From positions 1,674,001 to 1,738,000 of the forward strand of contig NZ_JBGJZM010000001.1 of assembly GCF_042610425.1 (NCBI RefSeq): a stretch of DNA of 64,000 nt. The letters run 5' to 3'. The notes beneath the pieces are model-generated. The model had not been told where the DNA came from. It did no database searches and was given only the letters and a program-made list of their open reading frames with translations. Below are positions 47,084 to 55,549 of this stretch, one piece after another. Position 1 is the stretch's first letter, and each line of letters begins with the position of its first letter. The position numbers and the translations under genes are program-made. This stretch comes from Ectobacillus sp042610425. GTDB taxonomy: Bacteria; Bacillota; Bacilli; Bacillales; Bacillaceae_G.

Positions 47084-47922
47084 ATTCCTTTACAACCATA
47101 AGTGGATATCGGAATATACATACGAAGAAAGGAAAACCATTTCATTTTGGCACTATTATAAGCTTTGCACTTGTCTTTATGAGAATAGAATATACCTCAT
47201 ACTTAGGAGTTTTACTATTAGGAATACCCTAGGTAACGCCCATCATTTACTAAGAAAAAATAAATAATGGCACACCAAACCAAAGCAGAAATAAGGGTAT
47301 ATATTATTCCTCCTTTAAAAAAGTAAAAAGTAGTTCTCCGTTCGGGCAAAAAGGACGAATAAGTAGTGTGTTTGTAAGCGGTTTCAAATTCTCTTCACTT
47401 ACCTTATAAGGTGCAAATAAGTAAAGAGAAGAATCATGGTTGTTAAACACCAAGTGGCTAGAAAAACAGACAATCAATTGACATCCTTTCTCTATACGGA
47501 TAACAAAAAATCACTTTGAAAACTTATGTACCAGTAATATAAAAAAGAAGAAAAAGAATTGTACAACCTCTGATGTTACAAGTCCATATCTTTTTATGAT
47601 AGCAGTAATGCCAAAAACATGAATAGCGTAGTGTGTATAAATATGGAAGGAAATGAATATAACATGCCACTAAATTCTAACCATAATAGTTTCTCAAATA
47701 CAGTTAAATTTTATGTCAATTCTTATTGTGCTATCCTGGACGTTAAATTGAATAAGAAAAACTGATATCTCTTTTGTGACTAATTTAAGCGTTTAGTCTA
47801 GTCAAATCCTAAAAAAGGCTTGTCCACCATTTCCAACTGTTTAATCCTCATCCCCTCTACCCTCACCAATCTTACCTTCACCTTCATTACATACTGTTTA
47901 TGTACTACCCCCTGACATTGCT
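47084..47922. other. Gene-poor decayed region with one nested palindrome
   Basis: Only scraps of coding sequence are seen, such as an apolar stretch HFGTIISFALVFMRIEYTSY near 47135-47230. A 13-bp stem with one mismatch (47389-47401 with 47418-47430) encloses the perfect 12-bp palindrome ACCTTATAAGGT (47401-47412). I see no functional gene. Confidence 0.45.
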
Positions 47923-48135
47923 TCACGTACATAATGTCTTGACTATATGTGCAACTAGTCGAAGATTGTGTTCGATTAACATATTTCGTGCATGGCTATC
48001 CCCTTGTTCCATTAATTCCAAATATTTCTGCTCATCATCCGGTGACAACGGCTGTGGAAATGCATTGTTTTTCACGTACGATACGAACATAAATAACTCG
48101 CGAACCATGTATCCAAGTGCGGCAAGCATACTCAC
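47923..48135 (-). pseudogene. sigK: N-terminal fragment of sporulation sigma factor SigK
   Basis: From GTG 48135 (GGGGGTGG upstream) the product reads MSMLAALGYMVRELFMFVSY, then VKNNAFPQPLSPDDEQKYLE and LIEHNLRLVAHIVK, an almost exact match to the start of SigK as I know it. After HIVK the family sequence is lost and the frame stops four residues later, so about 70 of 230 residues remain. A SigE-like -10 (CATACATA) lies upstream near 48175. It may be a relic or the 5' half of a split sigK. Confidence 0.8.
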
Positions 48136-48306
48136 GTTTCCACCCCCCACTATAAAATAGTGTTCGTTATTATATGTATGAGACGGGGCGAGTGTCCTTG
48201 TTTGTACAGAAAAAATATCATTTTTGGATTATAAGGTGTTTTTTACAAGTATTTATGTTTATGCCTAAATAAAACACATTCGATGAGGAGGATACCAATC
48301 GGAGAT

Positions 48307-48480
48307 TGTAGCTTTGAAATAAAGTTTGATTAAAATATCTCGCAAATCCCCGATTAACAGGCAAATAAAAAGAATCTGTTTTGAAAAAAGATTGATCAAA
48401 ATAGATTCTACAGTTCTGAGTTCAGATGGAATTTTTATAATAAAGTTTAACCATTTTGTGCTACGTTTTTAAACAAATAC
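48307..48480 (+). pseudogene. Decayed duplicate of the 50265 ORF (copy D1)
   Basis: The DNA from TGTAGCTTTGAAATAAAGTT onward is a diverged copy of 50289-50450. Translated, it begins CSFEIKFD as does the intact copy but carries several in-frame stops. The remaining part of 48136-48500 holds only the sigK upstream region. Confidence 0.55.
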
Positions 48481-48500
48481 ATAATTTCGTTGTAATAACA

Positions 48501-48689
48501 TTATTGTTGATAAGGGGTTTTAAGTACTTTTTGTATAAATAGTTCTGGATTATCAATTTGTTCAAACCCATATTGGTTATATAATGAATGTGCATCATTA
48601 GTAGCTAACATAAACCTACGGACTCCTTGTAGTTTGTAATGGTTTATGATGATATCCATTAACCATTTTGATAATCCTATACTAACTCC
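48501..48689 (-). pseudogene. C-terminal fragment of a GNAT acetyltransferase
   Basis: A 62-residue open frame without a start reads GVSIGLSKWLMDIIINHYKL, then GVRRFMLATNDAHSLYNQYG and FEQI, the C-terminal half of a GNAT enzyme of the kind SKWLM...LATxDAHxLYxxxGF. The 5' part is missing. It abuts, head to head, another truncated gene at about 48690. Confidence 0.7.
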
Positions 48690-49322
48690 ACAGTAGTTAA
48701 AGAGGATCCATTCAAAGGCGATACTTGTAAATTAAGAGAGGTTATCTTAACCAACTTCACTAATGAAGGAATATTTTCAACCTTTACTATTAAGATAGCC
48801 TTAAGTGACTATAATCAAATACAAGAAAAATTGAATTCCTTCATCATCAAAATCAAAGAATTAAGTGGTTATTCATATATTAAGTATCTTGCAGTCATGG
48901 CACTTCCTACTACGAATCATGAAGACTATATAAGAATATCCATTGTTACAAATATAGAAAATATTTATCTGGATAATGATTCATATGATGACGAAGTATT
49001 AGTGTGGGGAGATTATGCCTCGTTTGAAATATTCACACTAGAAGACGTTTTAACAATGTTTACTTCTGTATATAGTCAATCACTATCTAGCCCATTTCTT
49101 AAAGAATATCCAACAATAATTTTTCAAAGCAAACTAAAAAAACCAAAGGTCTTAAGAAACGAAAAGGCTACATCTTATATAGAGGAACAAAATTTATTAG
49201 ATTATCCTTACCAAAATTCGTATGAATTCTATGATAACCAAGTAGGATTAACAATTGTAAATGAATATAGCCTATATAACGCCCTCCTTTATGAGGAGAT
49301 ATGCGATGGGTACTATATATAA
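48675..49322 (+). pseudogene. Unknown gene lacking its 5' end
   Basis: The frame is open from 48675 to 49322 but has no ATG, and the candidate TTG at 48831 has no ribosome binding site. Residues upstream of that TTG (KLREVILTNFTNEGIFSTFT) look like real protein, so the true start was probably lost in the rearrangement at about 48690. The product is acidic and soluble (DDEVLVWGDYASFEIFTLED) and resembles small hypothetical proteins of toxin or contact-dependent loci only in general character. I do not recognise it. Confidence 0.5.
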
Positions 49323-49443
49323 AACTATGCATTATTACCCCCATTTTATAAGAGGAGCTCTTTAATTAGGGTTCCTCCTTTTTACTTGTTTATCATTATT
49401 TCACTTAGAAAAAGTCATGAATAATCATCTTGCACGATAAAAG

Positions 49444-49734
49444 TTAAAAATACATACTAAAACGAAAGTGTATTCCTTTTACCCGCCTATAGAAGCACCC
49501 TACATATATATTATTACTTACAAAGTAGACATTGAGGGGATTTCCAGTCAGTTCACTATGAACATCTATACTATCAAAATAAGGAAATAAATTAACATAT
49601 AATTCCCGTTTTGTTATAATTAACTCAAAGTTTTCCTTATATGATGACTCATAATACGTTAGAAAGGAGTATGCTCCTATGTATAGAAGAAAAAATAACC
49701 ATAAAAGATCTGTCCCTACTACAGGTTCTATCAT
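49444..49734 (-). CDS. Doubtful ORF, 96 residues
   Basis: The frame begins with an apolar stretch (DLLWLFFLLYIGAYSFLTYY) and a soluble tail. AGGAAG precedes the ATG. It overlaps the divergent small gene at 49679 by 56 bp, so at most one of the two starts can be right as drawn. It is listed because nothing else explains 49440-49680. Confidence 0.25.
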   Translation of the reverse strand: MIEPVVGTDLLWLFFLLYIGAYSFLTYYESSYKENFELIITKRELYVNLFPYFDSIDVHSELTGNPLNVYFVSNNIYVGCFYRRVKGIHFRFSMYF

Positions 49735-49960
49735 TACGCTTCCTGCTTTTAAGAGGTATAGTTTTCGGAGAAGAATTTATAATAAAGGGAGATTGTTATC
49801 ATTTGCTGCCAATCAACGAGCTAATGCTGCTATTGCCTCCATATTTAACCTCGAAAAATTTCTCATAGATAAGGATGCCAAACCATTAAAAGTAAATGAA
49901 CATGGTGCATATATATTAGATCCAAACAATCCAGCTGATCGCCTCTGGATGGAAGATTAG
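49679..49960 (+). CDS. Small protein of the DPNNP-xxR-xWMED family, copy B
   Basis: AAAGGAG precedes ATG 49679 by 9 nt. The 93-residue product has a strongly basic N-terminus (YRRKNNHKRS, KRYSFRRRIYNKGR) and a C-terminal half that is paralogous to the ORF at 32597 (shared NQR...FL and ILDPNNPA-xR-xWMED). The function is unknown; the two copies lie 17 kb apart in one island. Confidence 0.6.
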   Translation: MYRRKNNHKRSVPTTGSIITLPAFKRYSFRRRIYNKGRLLSFAANQRANAAIASIFNLEKFLIDKDAKPLKVNEHGAYILDPNNPADRLWMED

Positions 49961-50099
49961 CCACAAAGGAAAAATAATCATTTTAATAATACAAGTCCCA
50001 TTACCCAACAGCTTAATACTTGTCACGACAATAAGAGAAGCAAGTTTCAAAATAAGTTTACTTCTCTTATTCGCTTTTTACCTATCCGTTATGCTATAG

Positions 50100-50173
50100 A
50101 AAGGTGGGGGCACCAAACGTAGGTATACTAAAATGCTTATAGACCAGGTACCTTGCGAAAAATTTTTATAAAT
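50100..50173 (+). repeat. G-rich/AT-rich dispersed repeat, copy R3
   Basis: It begins AAAGGTGGGGGCACCAAACG and ends GGTACCTTGCG, then AAAAATTTTTATAAATTT. It matches R2 (36352) at both ends. Confidence 0.5.
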
Positions 50174-50264
50174 TTAAAGTATACTTCGATTTCTTGATAT
50201 ATAAACGACTTTCTCCTTCCTACATTGAAGGAATTCCCCTACGTATCTACTTTCAAATAATTCT

Positions 50265-50534
50265 GTGTTACATTTTATCACTTTCAAGTGTAGCTTTGAA
50301 ATAAAGTTTAATCCAAATGATGCCATTAAGCTTGATAAAAGAACAAAAGAAAAGAACATATTTTTGAAAAAAAGATTAATTAAAACATGCTCTTCTTGTG
50401 TTAAATTGAATGATTCTTTTATAAAAAAGTTTGATTGTTTTGTGTTCCTTATTCAACAAAAGCGCCCTTATCTACAGTATGTTTTTCGACCGTATTTATC
50501 GTATTTTAAGATACTAAAAATGCCAAAAATTTAA
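50265..50534 (+). CDS. Small hypothetical ORF (copy D2)
   Basis: This 89-residue ORF encodes a lysine-rich peptide (EIKFNPNDAIKLDKRTKEKN, then FLKKRLIKTCSSCVKLNDSF). A decayed copy lies at 48307-48480, which suggests it was once a real gene. No good ribosome binding site is visible, and the ends may differ from those given. Confidence 0.35.
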   Translation: MLHFITFKCSFEIKFNPNDAIKLDKRTKEKNIFLKKRLIKTCSSCVKLNDSFIKKFDCFVFLIQQKRPYLQYVFRPYLSYFKILKMPKI

Positions 50535-50598
50535 CTTTGTGGAGGTAATATCTACAGTAATTATTTTTCGTATTCAATGTACACAAACATAGGACTTT

Positions 50599-50689
50599 AC
50601 TTGGAGAGGCGGGTATGATAGGCTTGTTTGCCTGATGAAACAATTGCTTCAGCCTTTCAAGACAAATCGTACCCGCAGAGGCTCCAAGT
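50599..50689. ncRNA. Structured repeat element E1
   Basis: A 91-nt stem-loop: ACTTGGAG (50599-50606) pairs with CTCCAAGT (50682-50689), and GCGGGTATGAT (50609-50619) pairs with ATCGTACCCGC (50666-50676) with one G-U pair. A central hairpin follows (CTGA/TCAG). On the minus strand it aligns with E2 (55278) and E3 (42524). The rest of 50535-50945 has no gene. Confidence 0.65.
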
Positions 50690-50945
50690 CAATTCCTTAA
50701 CCACTTATCTTGGCATACATATGCATAAAGATAAAAGGTGCATTCTATCAAACTCTTTTTGGTGATACTGTAGATAAGAGCCCGATTGTTGAATATCGTT
50801 ATTGAAGTAAAGCTACTCGTTACTTTAAATGTAATTCTTCACAAATGAAAAAATGATTCTTGCATCTTGAAGGTTATCCGTAGTGAATAATAGGATTGGA
50901 CAATCACTTTTATTTAATCACTGTTTCAGCAGGTGTAAAGACTTC

Positions 50946-51419
50946 CTATTGACTATATTTCGTTATTATTGATGAAATTAACCAGTTCGTCATATGTGGC
51001 ACTGGATTCTTTTCGACAGTAATAATCTTTTGTCCCTTCCCGAAATTTGCATATGAACTTAGTAAATCGTATACAACCGTATATTGTATTTTTGAATCGC
51101 TAAGCTTGTTAACCTTTACAAAGAGAAAGTTATCGAACAACGGGCTTGATACTCCTGTTACCCATCCTCTTTGTTCAAATTGTTTCCTTGTATTTTGTTG
51201 AAACGAAGGTGACAACATAGCAAATTGAAAAGCACCACTTCGGTTTTGCACACCTAATATCCATAATTCAACAGCTTGTTTCGATTCTTGAACATGCAAA
51301 CCAGTCATAAATGATGTTATCTGGCTTTCTAATGGATTTTTTTCTGTTTCGGCATGGGCCGGATTTTTTTGTAATAAAACTATCGTAATAAAAAGGGGAA
51401 GAAGAACAATTAAACGCAC
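50946..51419 (-). CDS. Secreted hypothetical protein
   Basis: The start is a GTG at 51419 with GAGGTG 5 nt upstream. A signal peptide (LIVLLPLFITIVLLQKNPAH, cut near AHA/ETE) leads to a 135-residue beta-rich soluble domain with a SxYANFGKGQKIITVEKNPV segment near the end. It is probably exported and may be a conserved B. cereus-group protein; I do not recognise a family. Its sequence looks like that of core genes more than that of the surrounding AT-rich island genes. Confidence 0.6.
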   Translation of the reverse strand: MRLIVLLPLFITIVLLQKNPAHAETEKNPLESQITSFMTGLHVQESKQAVELWILGVQNRSGAFQFAMLSPSFQQNTRKQFEQRGWVTGVSSPLFDNFLFVKVNKLSDSKIQYTVVYDLLSSYANFGKGQKIITVEKNPVPHMTNWLISSIITKYSQ

Positions 51420-51618
51420 ATTATCACCTCTGATGTATTATCTCCTTTTCCCTCTTTTATAGTCCCTCTTATAACCGTACCGTTAGTTCCATAAGAGAAA
51501 GGCGATAACCTTTATTCAGCTATCGCTTACCCGTTAGTGTAATCCCGTGAGTATTTGTCTTACATAAGAATCCCAGTCTACTTCGTCAGTGTGTATCTCT
51601 AAAGTGGGGCCTTATTCT

Positions 51619-52734
51619 TTAATGATGTTCCGAACCTTTACTATTAGCTAAAGAATCTACATAATCCATATACTCGTCCCAGTCCATAACGTTTGTGCTG
51701 ATGCTGAGTCTTTGATATATGAGCTTCGATCGATCCTTAAATTTTTTGTCCATCGTAACAAAAATATCCGTCCCCGCCGCATAAATCATGTGCTCGATAT
51801 CATGTGCGCTGCTTTTTATTGCACGGTTCTTGTCTGTCTTGTATCCGAGATTATCCAACGCTCGAACAAGTGCATGTATCGCTTGATGGACGAACGTATA
51901 GTGTTTTACTCGCCCTTTCTCATCGATGAGTTCTTCCCATTGAAACTCCTCACATACCGCGGTAACCGTCTGATGGTTAAATACCTCATCAAAGGTTAAT
52001 CTTCTCAGGTAGACTTCATCTGTACGTTCGGGATGAAATATTTTTCGGTCATCGGTGGTAATAACGCGATAATCTTCGACGTCCGGTGCGACCTCACTTT
52101 TCAATACCCTGCGCATACCATAATCCGGATCCTCGTGGGCAAGGCTTAATTTGCTACCTTCAAAATTAGAAATGAAGAGAGAACAGGTAACTTCCCGGAT
52201 CGTAGACATTACTTTCTGTTCCTCTTCTTCATTGTTCATCCGTTTGATTTCCTCGAGATGAGAAGGGCTGTAGACATATTGGATGTCTGCATAGCCAGGG
52301 ACTAGTCTTTTCCTCTTTTCCTCCTCTTTATGGAACTTGTCCACCACATTATGATCCAAATAAACAAGCGGTTTATTATTCGGAATGTATGGTCTCCTAT
52401 TGTATTCTTCAGAGTTTACCTGAATTGAAGGTAAGTGTCGGAGGATTTGATCAAGGCCCCTTGCTTTTCTGACATACTGTTCCTGTTCTATTACCCATTG
52501 CTGGTCTTTCCCGTCAAACAAATAACCATACACTAGCCGTCTGTTCTCCACAAACGTCAAACATTCGTCACACATTCGACAAGGCGGTTCAATTTCTCCG
52601 GCTTCCAGCTGTTTCTCGAGTTGTATGCACATCATTTTAAAAGTGAAATAATCCTTAGATTTTCCCTGTTTGATTTCTTCTAACGTCTTAGATAAAGCTT
52701 GAGCTACCACACCATAATTAGAGCAATTATCCAT
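51619..52734 (-). CDS. PIN-like nuclease domain protein
   Basis: ATG 52734 is preferred (GAGGG 6 nt upstream). The N-terminus has a small cysteine cluster PPCRMCDECL. The central and C-terminal parts look like a PIN-like nuclease: LVYLDHNVVDKF (first acidic site with Asn), YSPSHLEEIKRM (Glu), and SAHDIEHMIYAAGTDIFVTM followed by DKKF (further Asp). Such domains cut RNA in toxins and defence proteins. No antitoxin gene is adjacent. The assignment rests on motifs only. Confidence 0.6.
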   Translation of the reverse strand: MDNCSNYGVVAQALSKTLEEIKQGKSKDYFTFKMMCIQLEKQLEAGEIEPPCRMCDECLTFVENRRLVYGYLFDGKDQQWVIEQEQYVRKARGLDQILRHLPSIQVNSEEYNRRPYIPNNKPLVYLDHNVVDKFHKEEEKRKRLVPGYADIQYVYSPSHLEEIKRMNNEEEEQKVMSTIREVTCSLFISNFEGSKLSLAHEDPDYGMRRVLKSEVAPDVEDYRVITTDDRKIFHPERTDEVYLRRLTFDEVFNHQTVTAVCEEFQWEELIDEKGRVKHYTFVHQAIHALVRALDNLGYKTDKNRAIKSSAHDIEHMIYAAGTDIFVTMDKKFKDRSKLIYQRLSISTNVMDWDEYMDYVDSLANSKGSEHH

Positions 52735-52740
52735 ATTCAT

Positions 52741-53023
52741 CCCTCTTCAGTATCAATTTTTGTTGTTTCTAAAAAATCATCATTGTACTAAAATCTATCT
52801 GCATCGCGCATTTTCGAATGCACCGGCCGATCCTGTCCCCAATGCTGCTTTTTCTGTGTAAGAGGATTAACTCAAACCCTTTTAGTAACTCTTTCAATCA
52901 ATTTCCACCGCTTCAGGGAACATTAATTGCCCATCTTAAGTATCCGGGAAAATATCGCATTATCCTGCCACGTAGTTCACAATCAGAAAGAACATTTTTT
53001 CCCTATACCAGAATCTGAAAGGA
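52741..53023. other. Gene-free spacer between the PIN-like and HEPN genes
   Basis: I see no supported gene here. It should contain the promoter of the PIN-like gene. Confidence 0.4.
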
Positions 53024-53053
53024 AAAAGACGTGTGCCAATTAACACGTCTTTT
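53024..53053 (-). terminator. Terminator of the HEPN gene
   Basis: A perfect 11-bp stem (AAAAGACGTGT, 53024-53034, with 53043-53053) is followed on the minus strand by T-rich DNA. Confidence 0.82.
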
Positions 53054-53106
53054 CTTATACCAAGTAAGCACCCGAAAACGAAACCGTTTATTTTTTACGT
53101 TCCTAT

Positions 53107-53844
53107 TTATATTACACCCTTAACTAATTCAGCGAAGGTATCACACACATCTGTTATTTCTTTTTCAACGTTTTTAATATCTGTTGCTGCTGTAGTATGA
53201 CCTATTTCATTTCTTAGCCATGTATATTTTGTTATTTGTTTGCCCAGCGTTCTTGGATTAGTACTAGTTCTTTCTTCAATATTTGGATTTATAGATCTAA
53301 CATAAGCATCAACTAGATTTTGACTACTATTCTTAATATGATAGATTATTCCATATAAAAACATATATCTTGTAATGATATCATCTGTTTGCATAGCAGC
53401 TCTATACAATCGATGGTAATCGTTATTTTTTAAATCAGATAATAGGTTATTATTTCTTAAATCTAATTCTAAGGTATTAGATAACCCTTGAGGTAAATCC
53501 TTATTTTTTGGATTGTAAAGTGTTAGTTTACCTATGCTCACTATACCATGTCCATTGATATTAAAATGGCCACGTCGAGGAATCCCAAACTTCCCTCCTG
53601 TTTTAAAAGTTAATAAATTTATAATATCTTTTGCAGTTTCGAGTGTTGATTTTAAAGTATCATCTACACTTATAATATTTTTATTTAGAATAAAAAGGAT
53701 TACCATTTTATATTTTTTAAGGTCGATTTCCTTATCAAAATTAATTTTAATATCTATTCCATTAACATAATTATCAGTATAATTAACTTTTAATGTGCTT
53801 GGGTTTATACCTTCAACCTCAGTATAATATTCTACAAAATCCAA
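53107..53844 (-). CDS. HEPN-domain protein (ApeA-like)
   Basis: This 245-residue protein has a beta-rich N-terminal half and a helical C-terminal half (YHRLYRAAMQTDDIITRYMF, then LVDAYVRSINP) that ends in a HEPN motif, WLR211-NEIG-H216-T. This layout resembles ApeA-type abortive infection proteins and similar HEPN RNases. The start is a TTG with AAGGGATGG upstream. It stands alone with its own terminator, 1.7 kb from the CRISPR array. Confidence 0.62.
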   Translation of the reverse strand: MDFVEYYTEVEGINPSTLKVNYTDNYVNGIDIKINFDKEIDLKKYKMVILFILNKNIISVDDTLKSTLETAKDIINLLTFKTGGKFGIPRRGHFNINGHGIVSIGKLTLYNPKNKDLPQGLSNTLELDLRNNNLLSDLKNNDYHRLYRAAMQTDDIITRYMFLYGIIYHIKNSSQNLVDAYVRSINPNIEERTSTNPRTLGKQITKYTWLRNEIGHTTAATDIKNVEKEITDVCDTFAELVKGVI

Positions 53845-54248
53845 ATTTATCCATCCCTTTTTAGTTTAATAATACTTTCGCCAAAAGAAGACAAAATTCC
53901 TCTAACTATTCCCTTCTAACGACTCCATTCTTTCTGGTGTAAGTATCCCAGTTAATCCCCATGACTTCTTCCAATTAACTTGACTGAGCTTCTCTTTCGT
54001 TTTTTCTTACGAGTTGATATTTTTCTAAAATTGCTGTTTCTGTTTTTTGGATAAACAATCACCAATTGCCATAGACTCACCTTCCAATAAAAATGTTTTG
54101 AATCAACCATTTTGTTTCTAAAAATGAAAAATCTGCCAATATTGCCGAGTTTTTTGATTATGATGTTCTGGATGCTTGTTCAACTAAAGCGCCCGATCGT
54201 AATATAAGTTTAGCCAGTTTTTACTGGTTGAACTTTTTTTATTTGGTT
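53845..54248. other. Gene-free decayed region
   Basis: No gene is supported. A small hairpin CCAGTTTTTACTGG lies near 54215. It adjoins the IS21-type remnant. Confidence 0.35.
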
Positions 54249-55028
54249 TTATAATGCTGCAATAATCCCGGTAGAGATAACTCCAACTGAACCTTCAACA
54301 CTAGCTTTATCTTTCGGGGTACGAACCCTTTGCCGGCATGACCACAGTGTTGTAGTAGTCCGCCATCTCTTTATAAGCAGGATTTAATATCAGTTCGCGT
54401 GTAGTATGCTTCGTAACGCTTGTTTTTAGGTAGGTTATTTGGAACTACAATTTGAGTCGTGCCACCGAAATACTTATACGCATGATTGTGAAGTGTAATC
54501 CATGAATGAGAATCCATTGATAAGCTTGCTTCTGCGTATGAAAATTGACTGCACGGCAGATTCGCAACAAAGACATAAGCCTTTATTTTCTCCCCGGTAT
54601 CTCTATCAATGATGAAGGCGGTGGAACCGGCCCAATCAACTTCCATGATTTCACCTGGTTTTCTGTAAATGCGCAAAGTCGCTTTGTACTTATCTGCATA
54701 ATTGCTGTAATAACGCAAAAAACTTCGATATGAGTACGGGATCTTTTGATTCACTCCAAAGCGTCACATTGGGCTTAGCCAACTCTTCATGAATATAGTC
54801 AAAATTCAAAGGGTGTCGACCTGGGGCCTCCAAGGTCTTCTCAGGAAAGAGAAATTCCTCAATCCATTTATCCGTCATTTCTTCCTCTAACGGACAGACT
54901 AACCCCTTCTTTTAGGCAAGGCCGATGATTTCTGTTACTTTTTGACGAGAGTGACTAGTACTTGATGAAATGCCTCTAAGGCTGATGCCCTCATCGTGTA
55001 ATTCCAATATCTTTCGATAAAGAATCAT
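54249..55028 (-). pseudogene. IS21-family transposase (IstA) remnant
   Basis: From ATG 55028 the N-terminal HTH part (LYRKILELHDEGISLRGISS) ends at an in-frame stop near 54916. The next pieces are EEFLFPEKTLEAPGRHPLNF, then after a frameshift the catalytic start GEIMEVDWAGSTAFIID, and after another frameshift NPAYKEMADYYNTVVMP and VRTPKDKASVEGSVGVIS. The 3' third and IstB are absent. IS21-type terminal repeats (TGGTAAA and TGTCATT repeats) lie at 55100-55180. Confidence 0.82.
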
Positions 55029-55277
55029 ACAAAAATACCTCCTGAATAATAATGGCACACCCGAAGGTGTGTTCACTAATTATACAGAAGGCAAAGTGGT
55101 AAACAGCTTGTCATTTACTGGTACATTTCTTGTCATTAGGTGGTAAATAGAATGTCATTAATGGTACATTTCATTGGCCGTAATCATTAGTGCTTGTTTT
55201 TGCTGACTTCATTTTGAGCCACTCCAATCACCAGAATGTGAGCCACTTGTCACTTTGACTCTGGAAAACCTGGAATG
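55029..55277. repeat. IS21-type terminal repeats
   Basis: TTGTCATT or ATGTCATT occurs three times between 55108 and 55160, alternating with TGGTAAA and TGGTACATTT, the multiple end-repeat pattern of IS21 elements. GAGCCACT/GTGAGCCACTTG words follow near 55215-55245 and recur inverted (GAGTGGCT) near 55400. Confidence 0.6.
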
Positions 55278-55381
55278 TCTTGACATGGAGCCTCCAGAGG
55301 TATGATTTTGCTCGAAAGCCGAGACACCAAGGTGTTTCGAATCGGCGATGAGCCTATCATACCTCTCACTCCAAATCAAGA
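55278..55381. ncRNA. Structured repeat element E2
   Basis: A 104-nt stem-loop: TCTTGA (55278-55283) with TCAAGA (55376-55381), GGAG (55287-55290) with CTCC (55369-55372), AGAGGTATGAT (55296-55306) with ATCATACCTCT (55356-55366), GCTC with GAGC, GCCGA (55318-55322) with TCGGC (55342-55346), and ACAC with GTGT at the tip. It aligns with E1 (reverse strand) and E3. Nothing further is seen up to the CRISPR array. Confidence 0.7.
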
Positions 55382-55549
55382 CGTGTTCTAGCTGGAGATG
55401 AGTGGCTTATGATTTCACGATCGATGTGGCTCTATTTGAATGATCAAATACACTCATTGCCTCCTTTCCAAAGAAAATTCTACAAAGTAAGGGGTGTAGT
55501 TGAGATGTTAAAAGACTAAATAGGATTTATATAACTGAAATTTTGACAA

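Noticed and set aside
50629..50655. CTGATGA and GAAAC words suggesting a hammerhead ribozyme
   Set aside because: The required order and stems of the hammerhead core are missing; the bases belong to the inner hairpin of E1.
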